Shown here piece after piece: positions 17,124-27,444 of a stretch of DNA of 64,000 nt. Numbering within the stretch: position 1 is the stretch's first letter; each line of letters starts with the position of its first letter. Location: NCBI GenBank assembly GCA_937951625.1, contig CALFBP010000011.1, forward strand, positions 91,247 to 155,246, read 5' to 3'. The translations under genes and the position numbers were made by a program. Source of the stretch: an uncultured Thermoguttaceae bacterium. GTDB lineage: Bacteria; Planctomycetota; Planctomycetia; Pirellulales; Thermoguttaceae. A model generated the notes under the pieces. It saw nothing but the letters and a program-made list of their open reading frames with translations. It had not been told where the DNA came from and searched no databases.

Positions 17124-18782
17124 TTACCGTGGCCTGTCGGGGGGGGCGTGCCTTGCCATTGGCGGCGACAGACCGCGCTGTCCGCCCGACCTGCTAACGT
17201 GCCGTAACGCGTGGCCAGGCGTGGCCCCAGTATGCTGGCCGTTGTCCTTGACCAGCACGCCGTTGACGATCACATAGGGGATCCCATCGGGATACGATCG
17301 CGGGTTTTCAAAGGTGGCCGTATCCTGAACAGTGTCGGGATCGAAGATTACCACATCGGCCCAATATCCCGGGCGCAGGCAACCACGATCGGCAAGGCCC
17401 AGTCGGGCGGCGGGAACGGATGTGAGTTTGCGGACACACTCTTCGAGCTTCAACACCCCTAGTTCGCGGACATATCGGGCAAGGAATCTGGCAAAGGCGC
17501 CCCATGCCCGGGGATGCGGTCTGGCGCCAACTAGAATCCCGTCGCTGGAGCCCATGAACTGCGGATCGCGGAGGAAGGCCTGAAGGTTCTCCTCGTGGCC
17601 GATGAAGGCCAGGCAGGTGGCGGCCAAATCGGATTCGAGGATCAGGTCGGCATAGCAATCGAATGCCGCCCGCCCGGTGCGTTGGGCAATCGCGGCGAGC
17701 GAAAGCCCGACCCAATCTGCCCGCGGGGCGCTGCCCACGTCGCTGACGACGATCACGGCCCAGTCCACAGGCACTTTGTGCATCCCGTCGGCCCCGACGA
17801 CCTCCATTTCGTGGCGAATCTTGGTCCGAATCGCCGGATCGCTGAGCCGCTTGCGCAACTGCGCCTCCCCACCCGCATGGACCCAACTCGGCAACAGACC
17901 GGCCAGAAATGTCGAACCCGCCAGATAGGGATAGGCGTCGAGGGTCACGTCGAGTCCCTGGCGTCGGGCCTCGTGGATTTGCTGGAGATAAAACCCGGCC
18001 TTGCCCTTGCCTGTGGAGAACGAAGCCTGGAAGTGCGTGAGGTGCAAGGGGCACTGGGCGGCAGCCGAGATTTCGAAGGCCTCGCGCACGGCGGCGTCCA
18101 TATCGGCCCCGTAGCTCCGCAGATGGGGAGCGAAGAATCCGCCGCGGCGTGCCGTTGCTCGGCATAGCGCGACCAATTCCGCTGTGTCGGCGTAGCTGCA
18201 CGGGGCGTAGGTCAGGCCCGTCGAAAGCCCGAAGGCACCGTCGTCCATCGCTTGCTCCAACAGCCGCGTCATCTGGTCCAATTCCGTCGCCGAGGCCTTG
18301 CGATCGTCCATACCCAGGACCGCTGCCCGAAGGTTTCCATGCGGCGCGAGCATGGCCACGTTGACCGCAGTGCGGCGGTCGAAGTGAGCGAGGAACTCAG
18401 CCACGCTCCGCCAACCCCAGGCGAGCCCGGGCGGATCGCCGTTGATTCCTTTGAAGGCCGCGCGGAACTGGGGCAGTGTGGCGTCGGTGACTGGGGCGTA
18501 GGACAACCCGTCTTGGCCGATGACTTCGGTGGTCACGCCCTGCATGATTTTGGCGTGGGCCCCCGGTTCAGCCAGCAACATGAGATCGCTGTGGGTGTGC
18601 ATGTCGATAAAGCCTGGGCAGGCGACCATCCCGGCGGCCTCGATCACCCGGGCCGCCGTGCCAAGACAATTCGAGGCCACCACTCCGATACGACCGTCGC
18701 AAATGCCGATCTCACCAGGCATTGCGTCACGGCCTGTGCCGTCCACGATGCGGCAGTTGCGAATCAGAATGTCCCAGTCCAT
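17124..18782 (-). CDS. N-acyl-D-amino-acid deacylase / D-aminoacylase-like amidohydrolase
   Basis: MDWDILIRNCRIVDGTGRDAMPGEIGICDGRIGVV...GFIDMHTHSDLMLLAEPGAHAKIMQGVTTEVIGQDGLSYAPV, AFGLSTGLTYAPCSYADTAELV. Confidence 0.9.
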   Translation of the reverse strand: MDWDILIRNCRIVDGTGRDAMPGEIGICDGRIGVVASNCLGTAARVIEAAGMVACPGFIDMHTHSDLMLLAEPGAHAKIMQGVTTEVIGQDGLSYAPVTDATLPQFRAAFKGINGDPPGLAWGWRSVAEFLAHFDRRTAVNVAMLAPHGNLRAAVLGMDDRKASATELDQMTRLLEQAMDDGAFGLSTGLTYAPCSYADTAELVALCRATARRGGFFAPHLRSYGADMDAAVREAFEISAAAQCPLHLTHFQASFSTGKGKAGFYLQQIHEARRQGLDVTLDAYPYLAGSTFLAGLLPSWVHAGGEAQLRKRLSDPAIRTKIRHEMEVVGADGMHKVPVDWAVIVVSDVGSAPRADWVGLSLAAIAQRTGRAAFDCYADLILESDLAATCLAFIGHEENLQAFLRDPQFMGSSDGILVGARPHPRAWGAFARFLARYVRELGVLKLEECVRKLTSVPAARLGLADRGCLRPGYWADVVIFDPDTVQDTATFENPRSYPDGIPYVIVNGVLVKDNGQHTGATPGHALRHVSRSGGQRGLSPPMARHAPPDRPR

Positions 18783-18834
18783 TCCACGGTTCTTTTTCAA
18801 GCGTGCTTTCAGAACAAGCGGTCCGTCACCACGG

Positions 18835-21249
18835 CTAGGGGCGAAGCAGGGGCACGGCCCCATCGGCGACCACCGCCGTTTGTCTGGCCCTTAGACCGGC
18901 CTGGGGGGCTCGATCGTTATTCGCCTCCCAAGCCTTTCGTTGCCAATTCCGCCAGAAATAATACTCCAGCACGGGCCGCCAGTCGCGGTTGATCGGATAG
19001 CCCGCCGCCAGATTGAGGATCGTCTCTTGGTCGCCGACGTAGGATCCATAAGCCATGATGTGCCGGTGCATTGTCGCCGGGATCTTCGCCAGCAGGGCGT
19101 CGCGCCTCGCGGGAGTCTCCACGAGGGGACTGGGTGAGGCCAGGCAAAAACCCATGAAGTATGGCCGGGGGCTCAGCTCGTACATCCGCACGTGGGGAAA
19201 AGCCGAGGCCACGGTCTTGGGAAACACGCGATCTTCGTCCATCCAGGCCAAGAATAGGCCGTCGGGATTCAAATGCCGCCGAACCAGCGAAAAGAATTCT
19301 TGCGAATAAAGATTGTTGCTGTGCGACGTGGTGGTCCGCAGTGGATCGATGAGGATCATGTCATACTTCGCCTCGCTGCGAAGCAACCAGCGTCGTCCAT
19401 CGTCGACGACCACCTGGATCCGCGGGTCCGAGAGGATGCGTCGGTACAGCTCGATCTTGCGGAGGTTGGTGAGCAGCGTGGGGCTGATCTCCACCAGGGT
19501 CAGCCGCTGGACCTCGTCCAGAAGCAATGTCGTTTCGGTAAACGTTCCCGCGCCGAAACCAATGATCAGCACATCACGGCATTGCCGCGCGTAGACGAAG
19601 GCCTCGACGGCCTCGCGCAAGTACCAGTAGCCCGGTCGATGCCCGTGGTTCAGCCCGTTGATGTAGTTGTGGATCGCATGTTCGCTAGCGTCGGTGACGA
19701 CGACTGCGTCCATGCCTTCTTCCAGGTGCCGTTCCATGCCGTCCGGCGGGCCGGGATGCACCAGGCGATAGAACTCGCCCCGGTTTGGAAAAACGGCAAT
19801 CGCCACCACGGCCAAGCCGATGGCCACGGTCGCACGCTTGGCCAAAGGCCATCGCCACGGCCCCAGCCGCTCGACGAACAAAAGCAACGCGAAACTCGTC
19901 AGGCAGAAGGCGAGCGCCGTCCGCTCCGAACCCAGCCACGCCAGAAGCACATAGCCGGTCACGATCCCACCGGCCACGTTGCCCAGAATGTTGAAAAAGT
20001 AAACGGTGCCCACCACGCTGCCCTCGCGATGGGGCCGCGTCACTGCCAGCGTGGTGACTAAGGGGAAGGACGCGCCCATAAGCAACGTCGGCGCCAAGAC
20101 GAAAATTATTGGAAACACGAGCACATCGGTCATTTGGAACAGCCACGGCCCAAAGGCTTCGTAGTGGATGTCCCACGGCGGCGGGTGGAGCGTTTGCCAG
20201 AAGGCATTGGCCAGCGACTCGCGGAAGCCCACGCTGTGGCGGAGTAAGAGGCAAAAGCCGATTACCGTCGCAGCCAGATAGACGCCGATCAGGGCTTGCA
20301 GAAGGAAAAACACGCTCCGCCCGTGCTTTTCCACACTCCGCTCCTGATAACACACCATGCCGAAACTGCCCAAGGCCACGCCAAGGAGATAGACTGCCAG
20401 GATTGTGGAAAAGGCATAGGGCGAATCCTTCAAAAACACGCCCAGCACGCGGAACCAGAGGATTTCGCAGCCGATGGCTAGGAAGCCGGTCACAAAGACG
20501 CACAAATACGCCCAGCGGCCCAACGCGCTCGCTCCGTCTGGGAACTCATTCCTGGCGTCAACTTGTCGATCGCGGGTGGGGGGTGCGGCGGGCAAAGCAG
20601 GCTCGTCCTCGGACCCTGGGAAGATGGCGGCCCGACTTTTTTGAAGCGACGCGGAGGTAGCCGGTTCAATGCGCCGCGCAACAGCATAGATCACTCCCGC
20701 CAACGCCAGATTGATCCCCGCCGCGACATAGGCAGCCCCATCGAGCCCCCACAGCGAGATCACGCCATAACTGGCGAACATGGCCCCCGCGGCCGCGCCT
20801 AGGGTGTTGACGAAATACAAGAAGCTCAGGCTCTTGAGGAAATCGCGTTGCAAGGCGTTGACGATCTTGGTCAATAGCGGCAGCGTCGCTCCCATCAGGA
20901 GCGTCGGCAGGGCGAGGAAGGCCGCCATGCAGGCCAGCGCCACGGGGTAGCTTGCCCCGGCAGTGCGGCGGCCCAAAAAGTCCAAAAGCCAGGGGCTGGC
21001 GATGCCGAAGACGCCCAGCACCCACTCGATCACCACATACCAGCGGACCCTGCGGTCGACACGCTCGGCCAAAGCCCCGCCAGCCAAGGCCCCCAACCCT
21101 AGGCCGAGCATGTAAGTCGTCACGATCAACGTCGTGGCCACCGCGCCCACGCCATAATAGACCGTCAGCAAACGCTGCCAAACGACCTGATACATCAGGC
21201 TTGCGAAACCTGAGAAGAAAAACACCAGACGGAGGACGACTAGCGGCAT
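18835..21249 (-). CDS. Fused MFS-like membrane region / spermidine synthase-like protein
   Basis: FFFSGFASLMYQVVWQRLLTVYYG N-terminal motif; C-terminal DVLIIGFGAGTFTETTLLLDEVQRLTLVEISPTLL...DDGRRWLLRSEAKYDMILIDP. Confidence 0.9.
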   Translation of the reverse strand: MPLVVLRLVFFFSGFASLMYQVVWQRLLTVYYGVGAVATTLIVTTYMLGLGLGALAGGALAERVDRRVRWYVVIEWVLGVFGIASPWLLDFLGRRTAGASYPVALACMAAFLALPTLLMGATLPLLTKIVNALQRDFLKSLSFLYFVNTLGAAAGAMFASYGVISLWGLDGAAYVAAGINLALAGVIYAVARRIEPATSASLQKSRAAIFPGSEDEPALPAAPPTRDRQVDARNEFPDGASALGRWAYLCVFVTGFLAIGCEILWFRVLGVFLKDSPYAFSTILAVYLLGVALGSFGMVCYQERSVEKHGRSVFFLLQALIGVYLAATVIGFCLLLRHSVGFRESLANAFWQTLHPPPWDIHYEAFGPWLFQMTDVLVFPIIFVLAPTLLMGASFPLVTTLAVTRPHREGSVVGTVYFFNILGNVAGGIVTGYVLLAWLGSERTALAFCLTSFALLLFVERLGPWRWPLAKRATVAIGLAVVAIAVFPNRGEFYRLVHPGPPDGMERHLEEGMDAVVVTDASEHAIHNYINGLNHGHRPGYWYLREAVEAFVYARQCRDVLIIGFGAGTFTETTLLLDEVQRLTLVEISPTLLTNLRKIELYRRILSDPRIQVVVDDGRRWLLRSEAKYDMILIDPLRTTTSHSNNLYSQEFFSLVRRHLNPDGLFLAWMDEDRVFPKTVASAFPHVRMYELSPRPYFMGFCLASPSPLVETPARRDALLAKIPATMHRHIMAYGSYVGDQETILNLAAGYPINRDWRPVLEYYFWRNWQRKAWEANNDRAPQAGLRARQTAVVADGAVPLLRP

Positions 21250-21657
21250 GACGAAAATGAACCGGGAGCCCTTCAATAACGAGGTTCCAACAGGGAGGTG
21301 AAGGCTTGCACGGCCAGGACCGCCAAAGGAAAAAAACCGGACCGTCGTTATCGCATCTCGCCTGAAACGACGCAATGTCTCCGAAATGGCGCGGGCTATC
21401 GAGCGGCGTTTGCGCCCGCTGCGGAAGTCCCCAAGGGCTTCCCTTTGATCCATCCACAAAACGGAAAGCAAAGTTTAGCAGAGATATCGGACGACCCATG
21501 TTCCCTATCCAACCTAATCATCCAAATATGAATCGATGAAAGGGCTTTCGCTCTTGACCCAGGAGTGGCGACGGCCGTATATTACCCTCCCCGAGTGGTG
21601 CGTGACCCTGGAATAGCACGCAAGTGCTTATCTAAACGCGGTTTAGGAGGAACCGAG

Positions 21658-23577
21658 ATGACGCTCACGGATGTTCGTCCGGCAGACCAGCGGTGGAAAC
21701 GACGACTGGCTGTGACGCTCAGTGGGGTGTTGTTGGTAGGCTGCTGCATTGTGATTCGCTATTTCTGGGGGGCCGAGCTGGCCAGCGCGGGTCCTCGCGT
21801 GGCGTCTAAAACCATTCCATCGCAGCAGCCGGCGGCGCCGGTTGCCCCAGCGGCCCCGGCTCAGCCCGCAACGGCCCCGGCTCAGGCCAGGATCGTGGCC
21901 ACCGTGAACAACGAGCAGATCACCCGCGAGGAACTCGCCGCCGAGTGTCTCCGCCATTACGGCAAAGAGGTTCTGGAAAGCTTGGCCAACAAATATCTGA
22001 TCATTCTGGAATGCCAGCGGCGGAATATCACGGTGACCAACGAAGAAGTGAACGCCGAAATTGAGCGCATGGCCAAGCGATTCAAACTGTCGGTCGATCA
22101 GTGGTTGAAGATGCTGAAGCAAGAGCGGGGCGTCAGCGCGAAGCAGTACGCCAACGACATCATTTGGCCAACCTTGGCCCTGCGCAAGCTTGGCGGCGAA
22201 CGGCTCCAGATCACGCCTGAGGAGCTGCAAAGGGAATACGAGAGCATCTACGGGCCGTCAGTCAAGGGCCGGATCATCGTCTGCAACACGCCGCAGAAGG
22301 CCCAGCAAGTGCTGGCCGAGGCCCGAGCCAATCCGGCCGACTTCGGCAATCTGGCAAAAGATCGCTCCGACGATCCCTCGAGCGCAAGCTTGAAAGGCGT
22401 GATCCAACCGATCCGGCGTCATTCGGGCAACGACCAGATCGAGGCGATCGCTTTCAACATGAAGGACGGCGAGATTTCCGACGTGATCCCGATTGGCGGA
22501 CAGTATGTCATTTTCCAGCGAGAGGCCTTGCTTCCGCCGCGCAACGTGCCCTTCCATGAAGTCCAAGGGCAACTGGAGGAATTGATCCGGGAACGGAAGC
22601 TCCGCAACGTGGCCAACGACATTTTCCGTGAATTGCAAAAGGCCGCAAAAGTGGAAAACGTGATGAACGATCCGCAACTCAGCCGCCAGATGCCGGGGGT
22701 GGCCGCGCGGATCAATGGCAGCACCATCACGCTCCGCGAGTTGGCCGATCAGTGCATTGAACGCCACGGTGAAGAAGTGCTCGAAGGGACAATCAATCGT
22801 CGCCTGATCGAGCAGGCCGTGAAAAGGAACAACATCACGATCACCGAAGAGGACCTCGATCGGGAGATTGCCCGGGCCGCCGGCGCGATGCTGCGTCCCA
22901 AGCCCGATGGCTCGCCCGACGTCGAGCAATGGATCAAGATGGTCACGCAGCAGCAAGGCATTTCCGTCGAGGTGTATCGCCACGACTCGGTCTGGCCTTC
23001 GGTGGCCCTGCGCAAACTGGTGGCTGGGCAGGTTCGAGTGACCGATGAAGACTTGCAAAAGGGCTTCGAGGCGAACTACGGGCCCCGAGTCCGCTGCCGC
23101 GCGATCCTGATGGACAATCTGCGGCGGGCACAGCAAGTCTGGGAGATGGCTAAAAAGAACCCCACGGCCGAGTATTTCGGCGAGCTGGCTGCGCAGTATT
23201 CCATCGAGCCCGGCAGCCGGGCGCTGAAGGGCGAGGTGCCGCCCATTCAGAAACACAGCGGTCAGCCGCTACTGGAAAAAGAGGCATTCGCGCTGAAAAA
23301 GGGCGAGATTTCCGGCATCATCCAGTTGGAAGCCGACAAGTTCGTGATCCTCTTTTGCGAGGGACACACCGTGCCGGCCAAGGTGGAATTCGAGGCGGTT
23401 CGCGACCTGCTCTACCAAGACATCCTGGAGAAAAAGACACGGCTGGCCATGGCCGAGTATTTCGAAACCCTCCAGGAAAACGCCACCATCGACAACTACC
23501 TGGCGGGGACGACTCGCTCGCCGAAAAAGGCCTCGCCGCAGGCCACGCTGCCGGTCAAGCCAACGGCCTCCCGGTAA
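21658..23577 (+). CDS. SurA/PrsA-like peptidylprolyl isomerase, duplicated architecture
   Basis: N-terminal TM; two successive chaperone + PPIC-type modules; RBS-like taggagg before ATG 21658. Confidence 0.8.
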   Translation: MTLTDVRPADQRWKRRLAVTLSGVLLVGCCIVIRYFWGAELASAGPRVASKTIPSQQPAAPVAPAAPAQPATAPAQARIVATVNNEQITREELAAECLRHYGKEVLESLANKYLIILECQRRNITVTNEEVNAEIERMAKRFKLSVDQWLKMLKQERGVSAKQYANDIIWPTLALRKLGGERLQITPEELQREYESIYGPSVKGRIIVCNTPQKAQQVLAEARANPADFGNLAKDRSDDPSSASLKGVIQPIRRHSGNDQIEAIAFNMKDGEISDVIPIGGQYVIFQREALLPPRNVPFHEVQGQLEELIRERKLRNVANDIFRELQKAAKVENVMNDPQLSRQMPGVAARINGSTITLRELADQCIERHGEEVLEGTINRRLIEQAVKRNNITITEEDLDREIARAAGAMLRPKPDGSPDVEQWIKMVTQQQGISVEVYRHDSVWPSVALRKLVAGQVRVTDEDLQKGFEANYGPRVRCRAILMDNLRRAQQVWEMAKKNPTAEYFGELAAQYSIEPGSRALKGEVPPIQKHSGQPLLEKEAFALKKGEISGIIQLEADKFVILFCEGHTVPAKVEFEAVRDLLYQDILEKKTRLAMAEYFETLQENATIDNYLAGTTRSPKKASPQATLPVKPTASR

Positions 23578-23722
23578 CGCCCACGCCGCTAATCGAGAGC
23601 CTGGTGCCAACGAGGGGCCAACGGTGGTTCCCGGCGGAGAAATTCCGCGGCACGCGCCACTCGTCACGCATGTCGGGAAGATTAGGCGAGCGAGGGCGTT
23701 CTTATCGCTTTGCGGCGTGCGC

Positions 23723-24280
23723 TCAGGGCGCCTTGTTGCCCGCGTCGTTGCCCTGGCCTGCCGGGGTTTCCCGGCCGAGCGCGCCGGCAATGTAGTTCAA
23801 GATCCGGCGCACCGAGATGATGCCTATCACTCGGCCGTCCCGAAGGATGGGGATGTGACGGTATCCCCCGACGTCCATCTTGTGTAGGGCAAAAGCGATG
23901 CGGTCGTCGAGTTCCAACGTTTCCACCTTGGCGGTCATGAACTCGGAGACGGGATGGTCGCGCAGCTCCGCCGCCCGGACGTTGAGTTTCAAGAGAACAT
24001 CTCGCTCCGTAAAGATGCCCACCACCTTGTGGTCCGAAACCACCACGGCGCAGCCAATGTGTTGATCGACCAATTTTCGCAGCACTTCGCCAACCGGGGT
24101 GTTGGGAGCGACAAGCACCGGTTCGCGCGGGTTGAGGCGGCGGATGGGATGAAGCAACAAACGCCGCTCGACCTCGGTCGAACATTGCGGACCGGCCACC
24201 TCCACGAGCGGCTGCTCGCACACCGCGCAAAACTCTTCGCCCTCGATGTTCTCGTGGCCGCAGTCAGGGCAAACGGTCAT
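23723..24280 (-). CDS. Zinc-ribbon plus CBS-domain-pair protein
   Basis: MTVCPDCGHENIEGEEFCAVCEQ then two CBS motifs (VVVSDHKVVGIFTERDVLLK; IPILRDGRVIGIISVRRIL). Confidence 0.85.
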   Translation of the reverse strand: MTVCPDCGHENIEGEEFCAVCEQPLVEVAGPQCSTEVERRLLLHPIRRLNPREPVLVAPNTPVGEVLRKLVDQHIGCAVVVSDHKVVGIFTERDVLLKLNVRAAELRDHPVSEFMTAKVETLELDDRIAFALHKMDVGGYRHIPILRDGRVIGIISVRRILNYIAGALGRETPAGQGNDAGNKAP

Positions 24281-25329
24281 TCGATCCTCCAGGTGTCTCC
24301 CTCGCGAAACAGGGCGTCCAGGTCACCGGGACCTTGCTTCTCGATCGCCATTTGAACTTGGGCGTTGAGCTGTTCATCGTAGCGAGGGCGGTCCACGGCG
24401 CGGAACACGCCGATCGGTTCCGGGAACTCGGGATAGTGCATGCGGGTCAATAAGTAGGCCAGGCTAGGCTGCGGGGCCTTTTCGTCGTGGACCAACAAAT
24501 CCTTTTCAGTGATGCCGTTGCCCAAGGTCACCACTTCTGGCTCCAAACCATTCAGACGGATGCCCTTGTCGCGGTCCTTGCCGAACACCAAGGGCTTGCC
24601 GTGTTCGAGTTCCAAAGTCCATTCGGCGCGGGACTCGCGCTCCGTCGCATAGTCGAAGGCCCCGTCATTGAACACCACGCAGTTCTGATAGACTTCGACG
24701 AACGACGTGCCCCGGTGCTCGGCCGCCCGTTGGAGCACCATGCCAAGGTGCTGCGAATAGACGTCCACGGACCGAGCCACGAAGGTAGCTTCGCACCCGA
24801 TGGCGACCGAGAGGATGTGGAGAGGGTGGTCGATGGTCCCCATCGGGGAGCTCTTGGTCACCTTGCCGACCAGCGAGGTCGGGGAGTACTGGCCCTTCGT
24901 CAAACCATAGATGCGGTTGTTGAACAGGATGATGTTGATATCCAGGTTGCGGCGGATGCAATGCAGCAGGTGGTTGCCGCCAATGCTCAAGCCGTCGCCG
25001 TCGCCGGTGATGACCCAGACCGACAAGTCGGGGCGCACCGCCTTCAAACCCGTGGCGATCGCCGGCGCCCGGCCGTGAATCGAGTGCATGCCATACGTTT
25101 CCAGATAGTATGGAAAGCGGCTCGAACACCCGATCCCCGAGACAAACACCAGTTTCTCCCGGGGAATCTGGAGATTGGAGAGCACCTTCTTCATCTGAGC
25201 GAGGATGGCGTAGTCGCCGCAACCGGGGCACCAACGCACGTCCTGTGAACTGGCGTAGTCGTTGGGGGTGAGTCGTTGCGGGGCGGCGGGAATGACGCTC
25301 GGAGCGGCAGTCAAAACATCGGTAGACAT
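24277..25329 (-). CDS. 2-oxoacid:ferredoxin oxidoreductase, beta subunit
   Basis: DVRWCPGCGDYAILAQMKKVL, GIGCSSRFPYYLETYGMHSIHGRAPAIATGLKAVRPDLSVWVITGDGDGLSIGGNHLLHCIRRN; TPP-binding motif. Confidence 0.93.
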   Translation of the reverse strand: MSTDVLTAAPSVIPAAPQRLTPNDYASSQDVRWCPGCGDYAILAQMKKVLSNLQIPREKLVFVSGIGCSSRFPYYLETYGMHSIHGRAPAIATGLKAVRPDLSVWVITGDGDGLSIGGNHLLHCIRRNLDINIILFNNRIYGLTKGQYSPTSLVGKVTKSSPMGTIDHPLHILSVAIGCEATFVARSVDVYSQHLGMVLQRAAEHRGTSFVEVYQNCVVFNDGAFDYATERESRAEWTLELEHGKPLVFGKDRDKGIRLNGLEPEVVTLGNGITEKDLLVHDEKAPQPSLAYLLTRMHYPEFPEPIGVFRAVDRPRYDEQLNAQVQMAIEKQGPGDLDALFREGDTWRIE

Positions 25330-25471
25330 AGGAAGCCTTCTTTTCAAGAAAAACTCAAAGGCCGTTGGCTCGCCGACGCAGTCCGGCCCGGCGGTAGACG
25401 GGACAACCCGAGGCGTCGCATTTGCTTGACGCCGGGAAAAGCTCGCTAAGCCGAGCCATGCGCGGCTCGCA

Positions 25472-25511
25472 CCCGCTACCGTGGCGTCCCAACCTCAGGC
25501 GTGGTAGCGGG
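25472..25511. repeat. Inverted repeat CCCGCTACC / GGTAGCGGG between the two oxidoreductase subunit genes
   Basis: Perfect 9-bp arms, 22-nt loop. Confidence 0.7.
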
Positions 25512-25564
25512 AGGTCGCAACATGTTTTCCTCGTCAACTAGACAAACTCGTCGTTCTCCGGGTT

Positions 25565-27436
25565 TTACAGCAAATTTTCAATGGCCTCGACGACCTCGCG
25601 CACCGCGAAGGGGCGGCCGGTGGTCTTGTTCAAACCGACGGCGTCGATAAGAAATTCGGCCCGCAGCAGCTTGCGCAATTGGCCAGCGTTCAGCTCTGGC
25701 ACGAGTACGCGATCGTACCGCGCGAGGATGTGGGAAAGGTTTGCTGGCAAGGGATTCAGGTAACGGAGATGGGCGTGGGCCACCGGCTGGCCATTTTGCC
25801 AGAGGAGGCGGACGGCGGTTGCCAGGGCCCCGTAGGTGCCTCCCCAGCCCAGCACCAAAACCCCTCCCTCGCTCGGTCCTTCCACCTCCAAGGGCGCAAG
25901 CTCCTTGGCGATGCCAGCGATTTTCTTCGCCCTGAGGTCGACCATGTGTTGATGGTTTTGGGGGTCGTAACTCACGGCCCCGGTCACGTCTTGCTTTTCC
26001 AGACCGCCGAGGCGGTGCATCAAGCCGGGCGTGCCTGGCACGGCCCAAGGCCGGGCCAAACGGCTATTCCGCGCGTAAGGTTGGAAGGGCTTGCCGTCTG
26101 ACGCCGCGGACGGGTGTTCCACTTCGATGGGTGGCAACTCGCTCATCGAGGGGATTCTCCACGGTTCAGAGCCGTTGGCCAGATAGGCGTCGCTGAGCAA
26201 GATGACCGGCGTCATGTAGCGCACGGCGATCCGCCATGCCTCGAGGGCAATGTCGAAGCAGTCGGCGGGCGTGGAAGCCGCCAAGACGGGCAACGGACAC
26301 TCCCCGTGGCGGCCAAACATGGCCTGGAGCAAATCGGCCTGCTCGGTCTTGGTGGGCATTCCCGTGCTCGGCCCGGCGCGTTGCACGTCGATGATCAACA
26401 GTGGCAGCTCGGTCATCACCGCCAAGCCAATCCCTTCCGACTTCAGCGACAGGCCGGGCCCGCTCGTCCCGGTCACCCCCATCGCCCCGCCGAAGGCCGC
26501 GCCGATGGCCGCCGTGACCGCGGCGATCTCGTCTTCGGCCTGGAACGTGCGCACGCCGAAGTTCTTTCGTCGGGCCAATTCGTGGAGGATGTCGCTTGCG
26601 GGGGTGATGGGATAGGAAGCATAGAACAGATCGCATCGACTCAATTTTGCCGCCGCCATCAACCCCCAGGCCAACGCCTGATTGCCCGTGATGTTGCGGT
26701 ACAGGCCCGGCGGCAGTCGTGCGGGATCCACCGAGTAACGATGCGCAAAGGCCTCGGTGGTCTCGCCGTAGTTATAGCCCGCCAACAAGGCGCGGCGGTT
26801 GGCCTCAGCAATGTCGGGACGGCGGCCGAACTTATCGATGATGAATCGGAGCGTGGGTTCCAGGGGCCGATCGTACAGCCAGAAGATCAATCCCATCGCA
26901 AAAAAGTTGCGGCAGCGGTCGGCTTCCTTGGTGCTGAGCCCTAACTCCTTGACTGCCAAACGCGTCAGCCGAGTGATGTCAACGCGGAAGACCTGGTAGC
27001 CATCTACCGTCCCATCCTCCAATGGATTGCTATTGCACCCGGCGATCTGCAAATCCCGCTTGGTGAAGCTGTCGTTGTCGACCACCAGGATCCCGCCTGG
27101 AACCAAGTCCTGAATGTTCGTGACCAAGGCAGCGGGGTTCATCGCCACCAGAGCATCAACCTGGTCGCCGGGCGTGAAGATACGCTTGCTTGCGAAATGG
27201 ATTTGAAAGCCACTGACCCCCGCTCTAGTGCCCCGCGGGGCGCGGATCTCGGCGGGAAAATCAGGAAAGGTGGCCACGTCATTTCCCACCAAGGCCGACG
27301 TATTCGTCAGTTGGCTGCCCGCCAACTGCATCCCATCACCTGAGTCCCCACAAAATCGAACCGTGGCGGATTCTAGCTCCACTACCGCTTTGTGGGGGGC
27401 GGTGCTGATCACGGTGCTCGCTTGAGAGTCGCCCAT
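25565..27436 (-). CDS. 2-oxoacid:acceptor oxidoreductase, alpha subunit (gamma-alpha fusion)
   Basis: FCGDSGDGMQLAGSQLTNTSALVGNDVATFPDFPAEIRAPRGTRAGVSGFQIHF; GNQALAWGLMAAAKLSRCDLFYASYPITPASDILHELAR. Confidence 0.93.
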   Translation of the reverse strand: MGDSQASTVISTAPHKAVVELESATVRFCGDSGDGMQLAGSQLTNTSALVGNDVATFPDFPAEIRAPRGTRAGVSGFQIHFASKRIFTPGDQVDALVAMNPAALVTNIQDLVPGGILVVDNDSFTKRDLQIAGCNSNPLEDGTVDGYQVFRVDITRLTRLAVKELGLSTKEADRCRNFFAMGLIFWLYDRPLEPTLRFIIDKFGRRPDIAEANRRALLAGYNYGETTEAFAHRYSVDPARLPPGLYRNITGNQALAWGLMAAAKLSRCDLFYASYPITPASDILHELARRKNFGVRTFQAEDEIAAVTAAIGAAFGGAMGVTGTSGPGLSLKSEGIGLAVMTELPLLIIDVQRAGPSTGMPTKTEQADLLQAMFGRHGECPLPVLAASTPADCFDIALEAWRIAVRYMTPVILLSDAYLANGSEPWRIPSMSELPPIEVEHPSAASDGKPFQPYARNSRLARPWAVPGTPGLMHRLGGLEKQDVTGAVSYDPQNHQHMVDLRAKKIAGIAKELAPLEVEGPSEGGVLVLGWGGTYGALATAVRLLWQNGQPVAHAHLRYLNPLPANLSHILARYDRVLVPELNAGQLRKLLRAEFLIDAVGLNKTTGRPFAVREVVEAIENLL

Positions 27437-27444
27437 GGTTGCGT

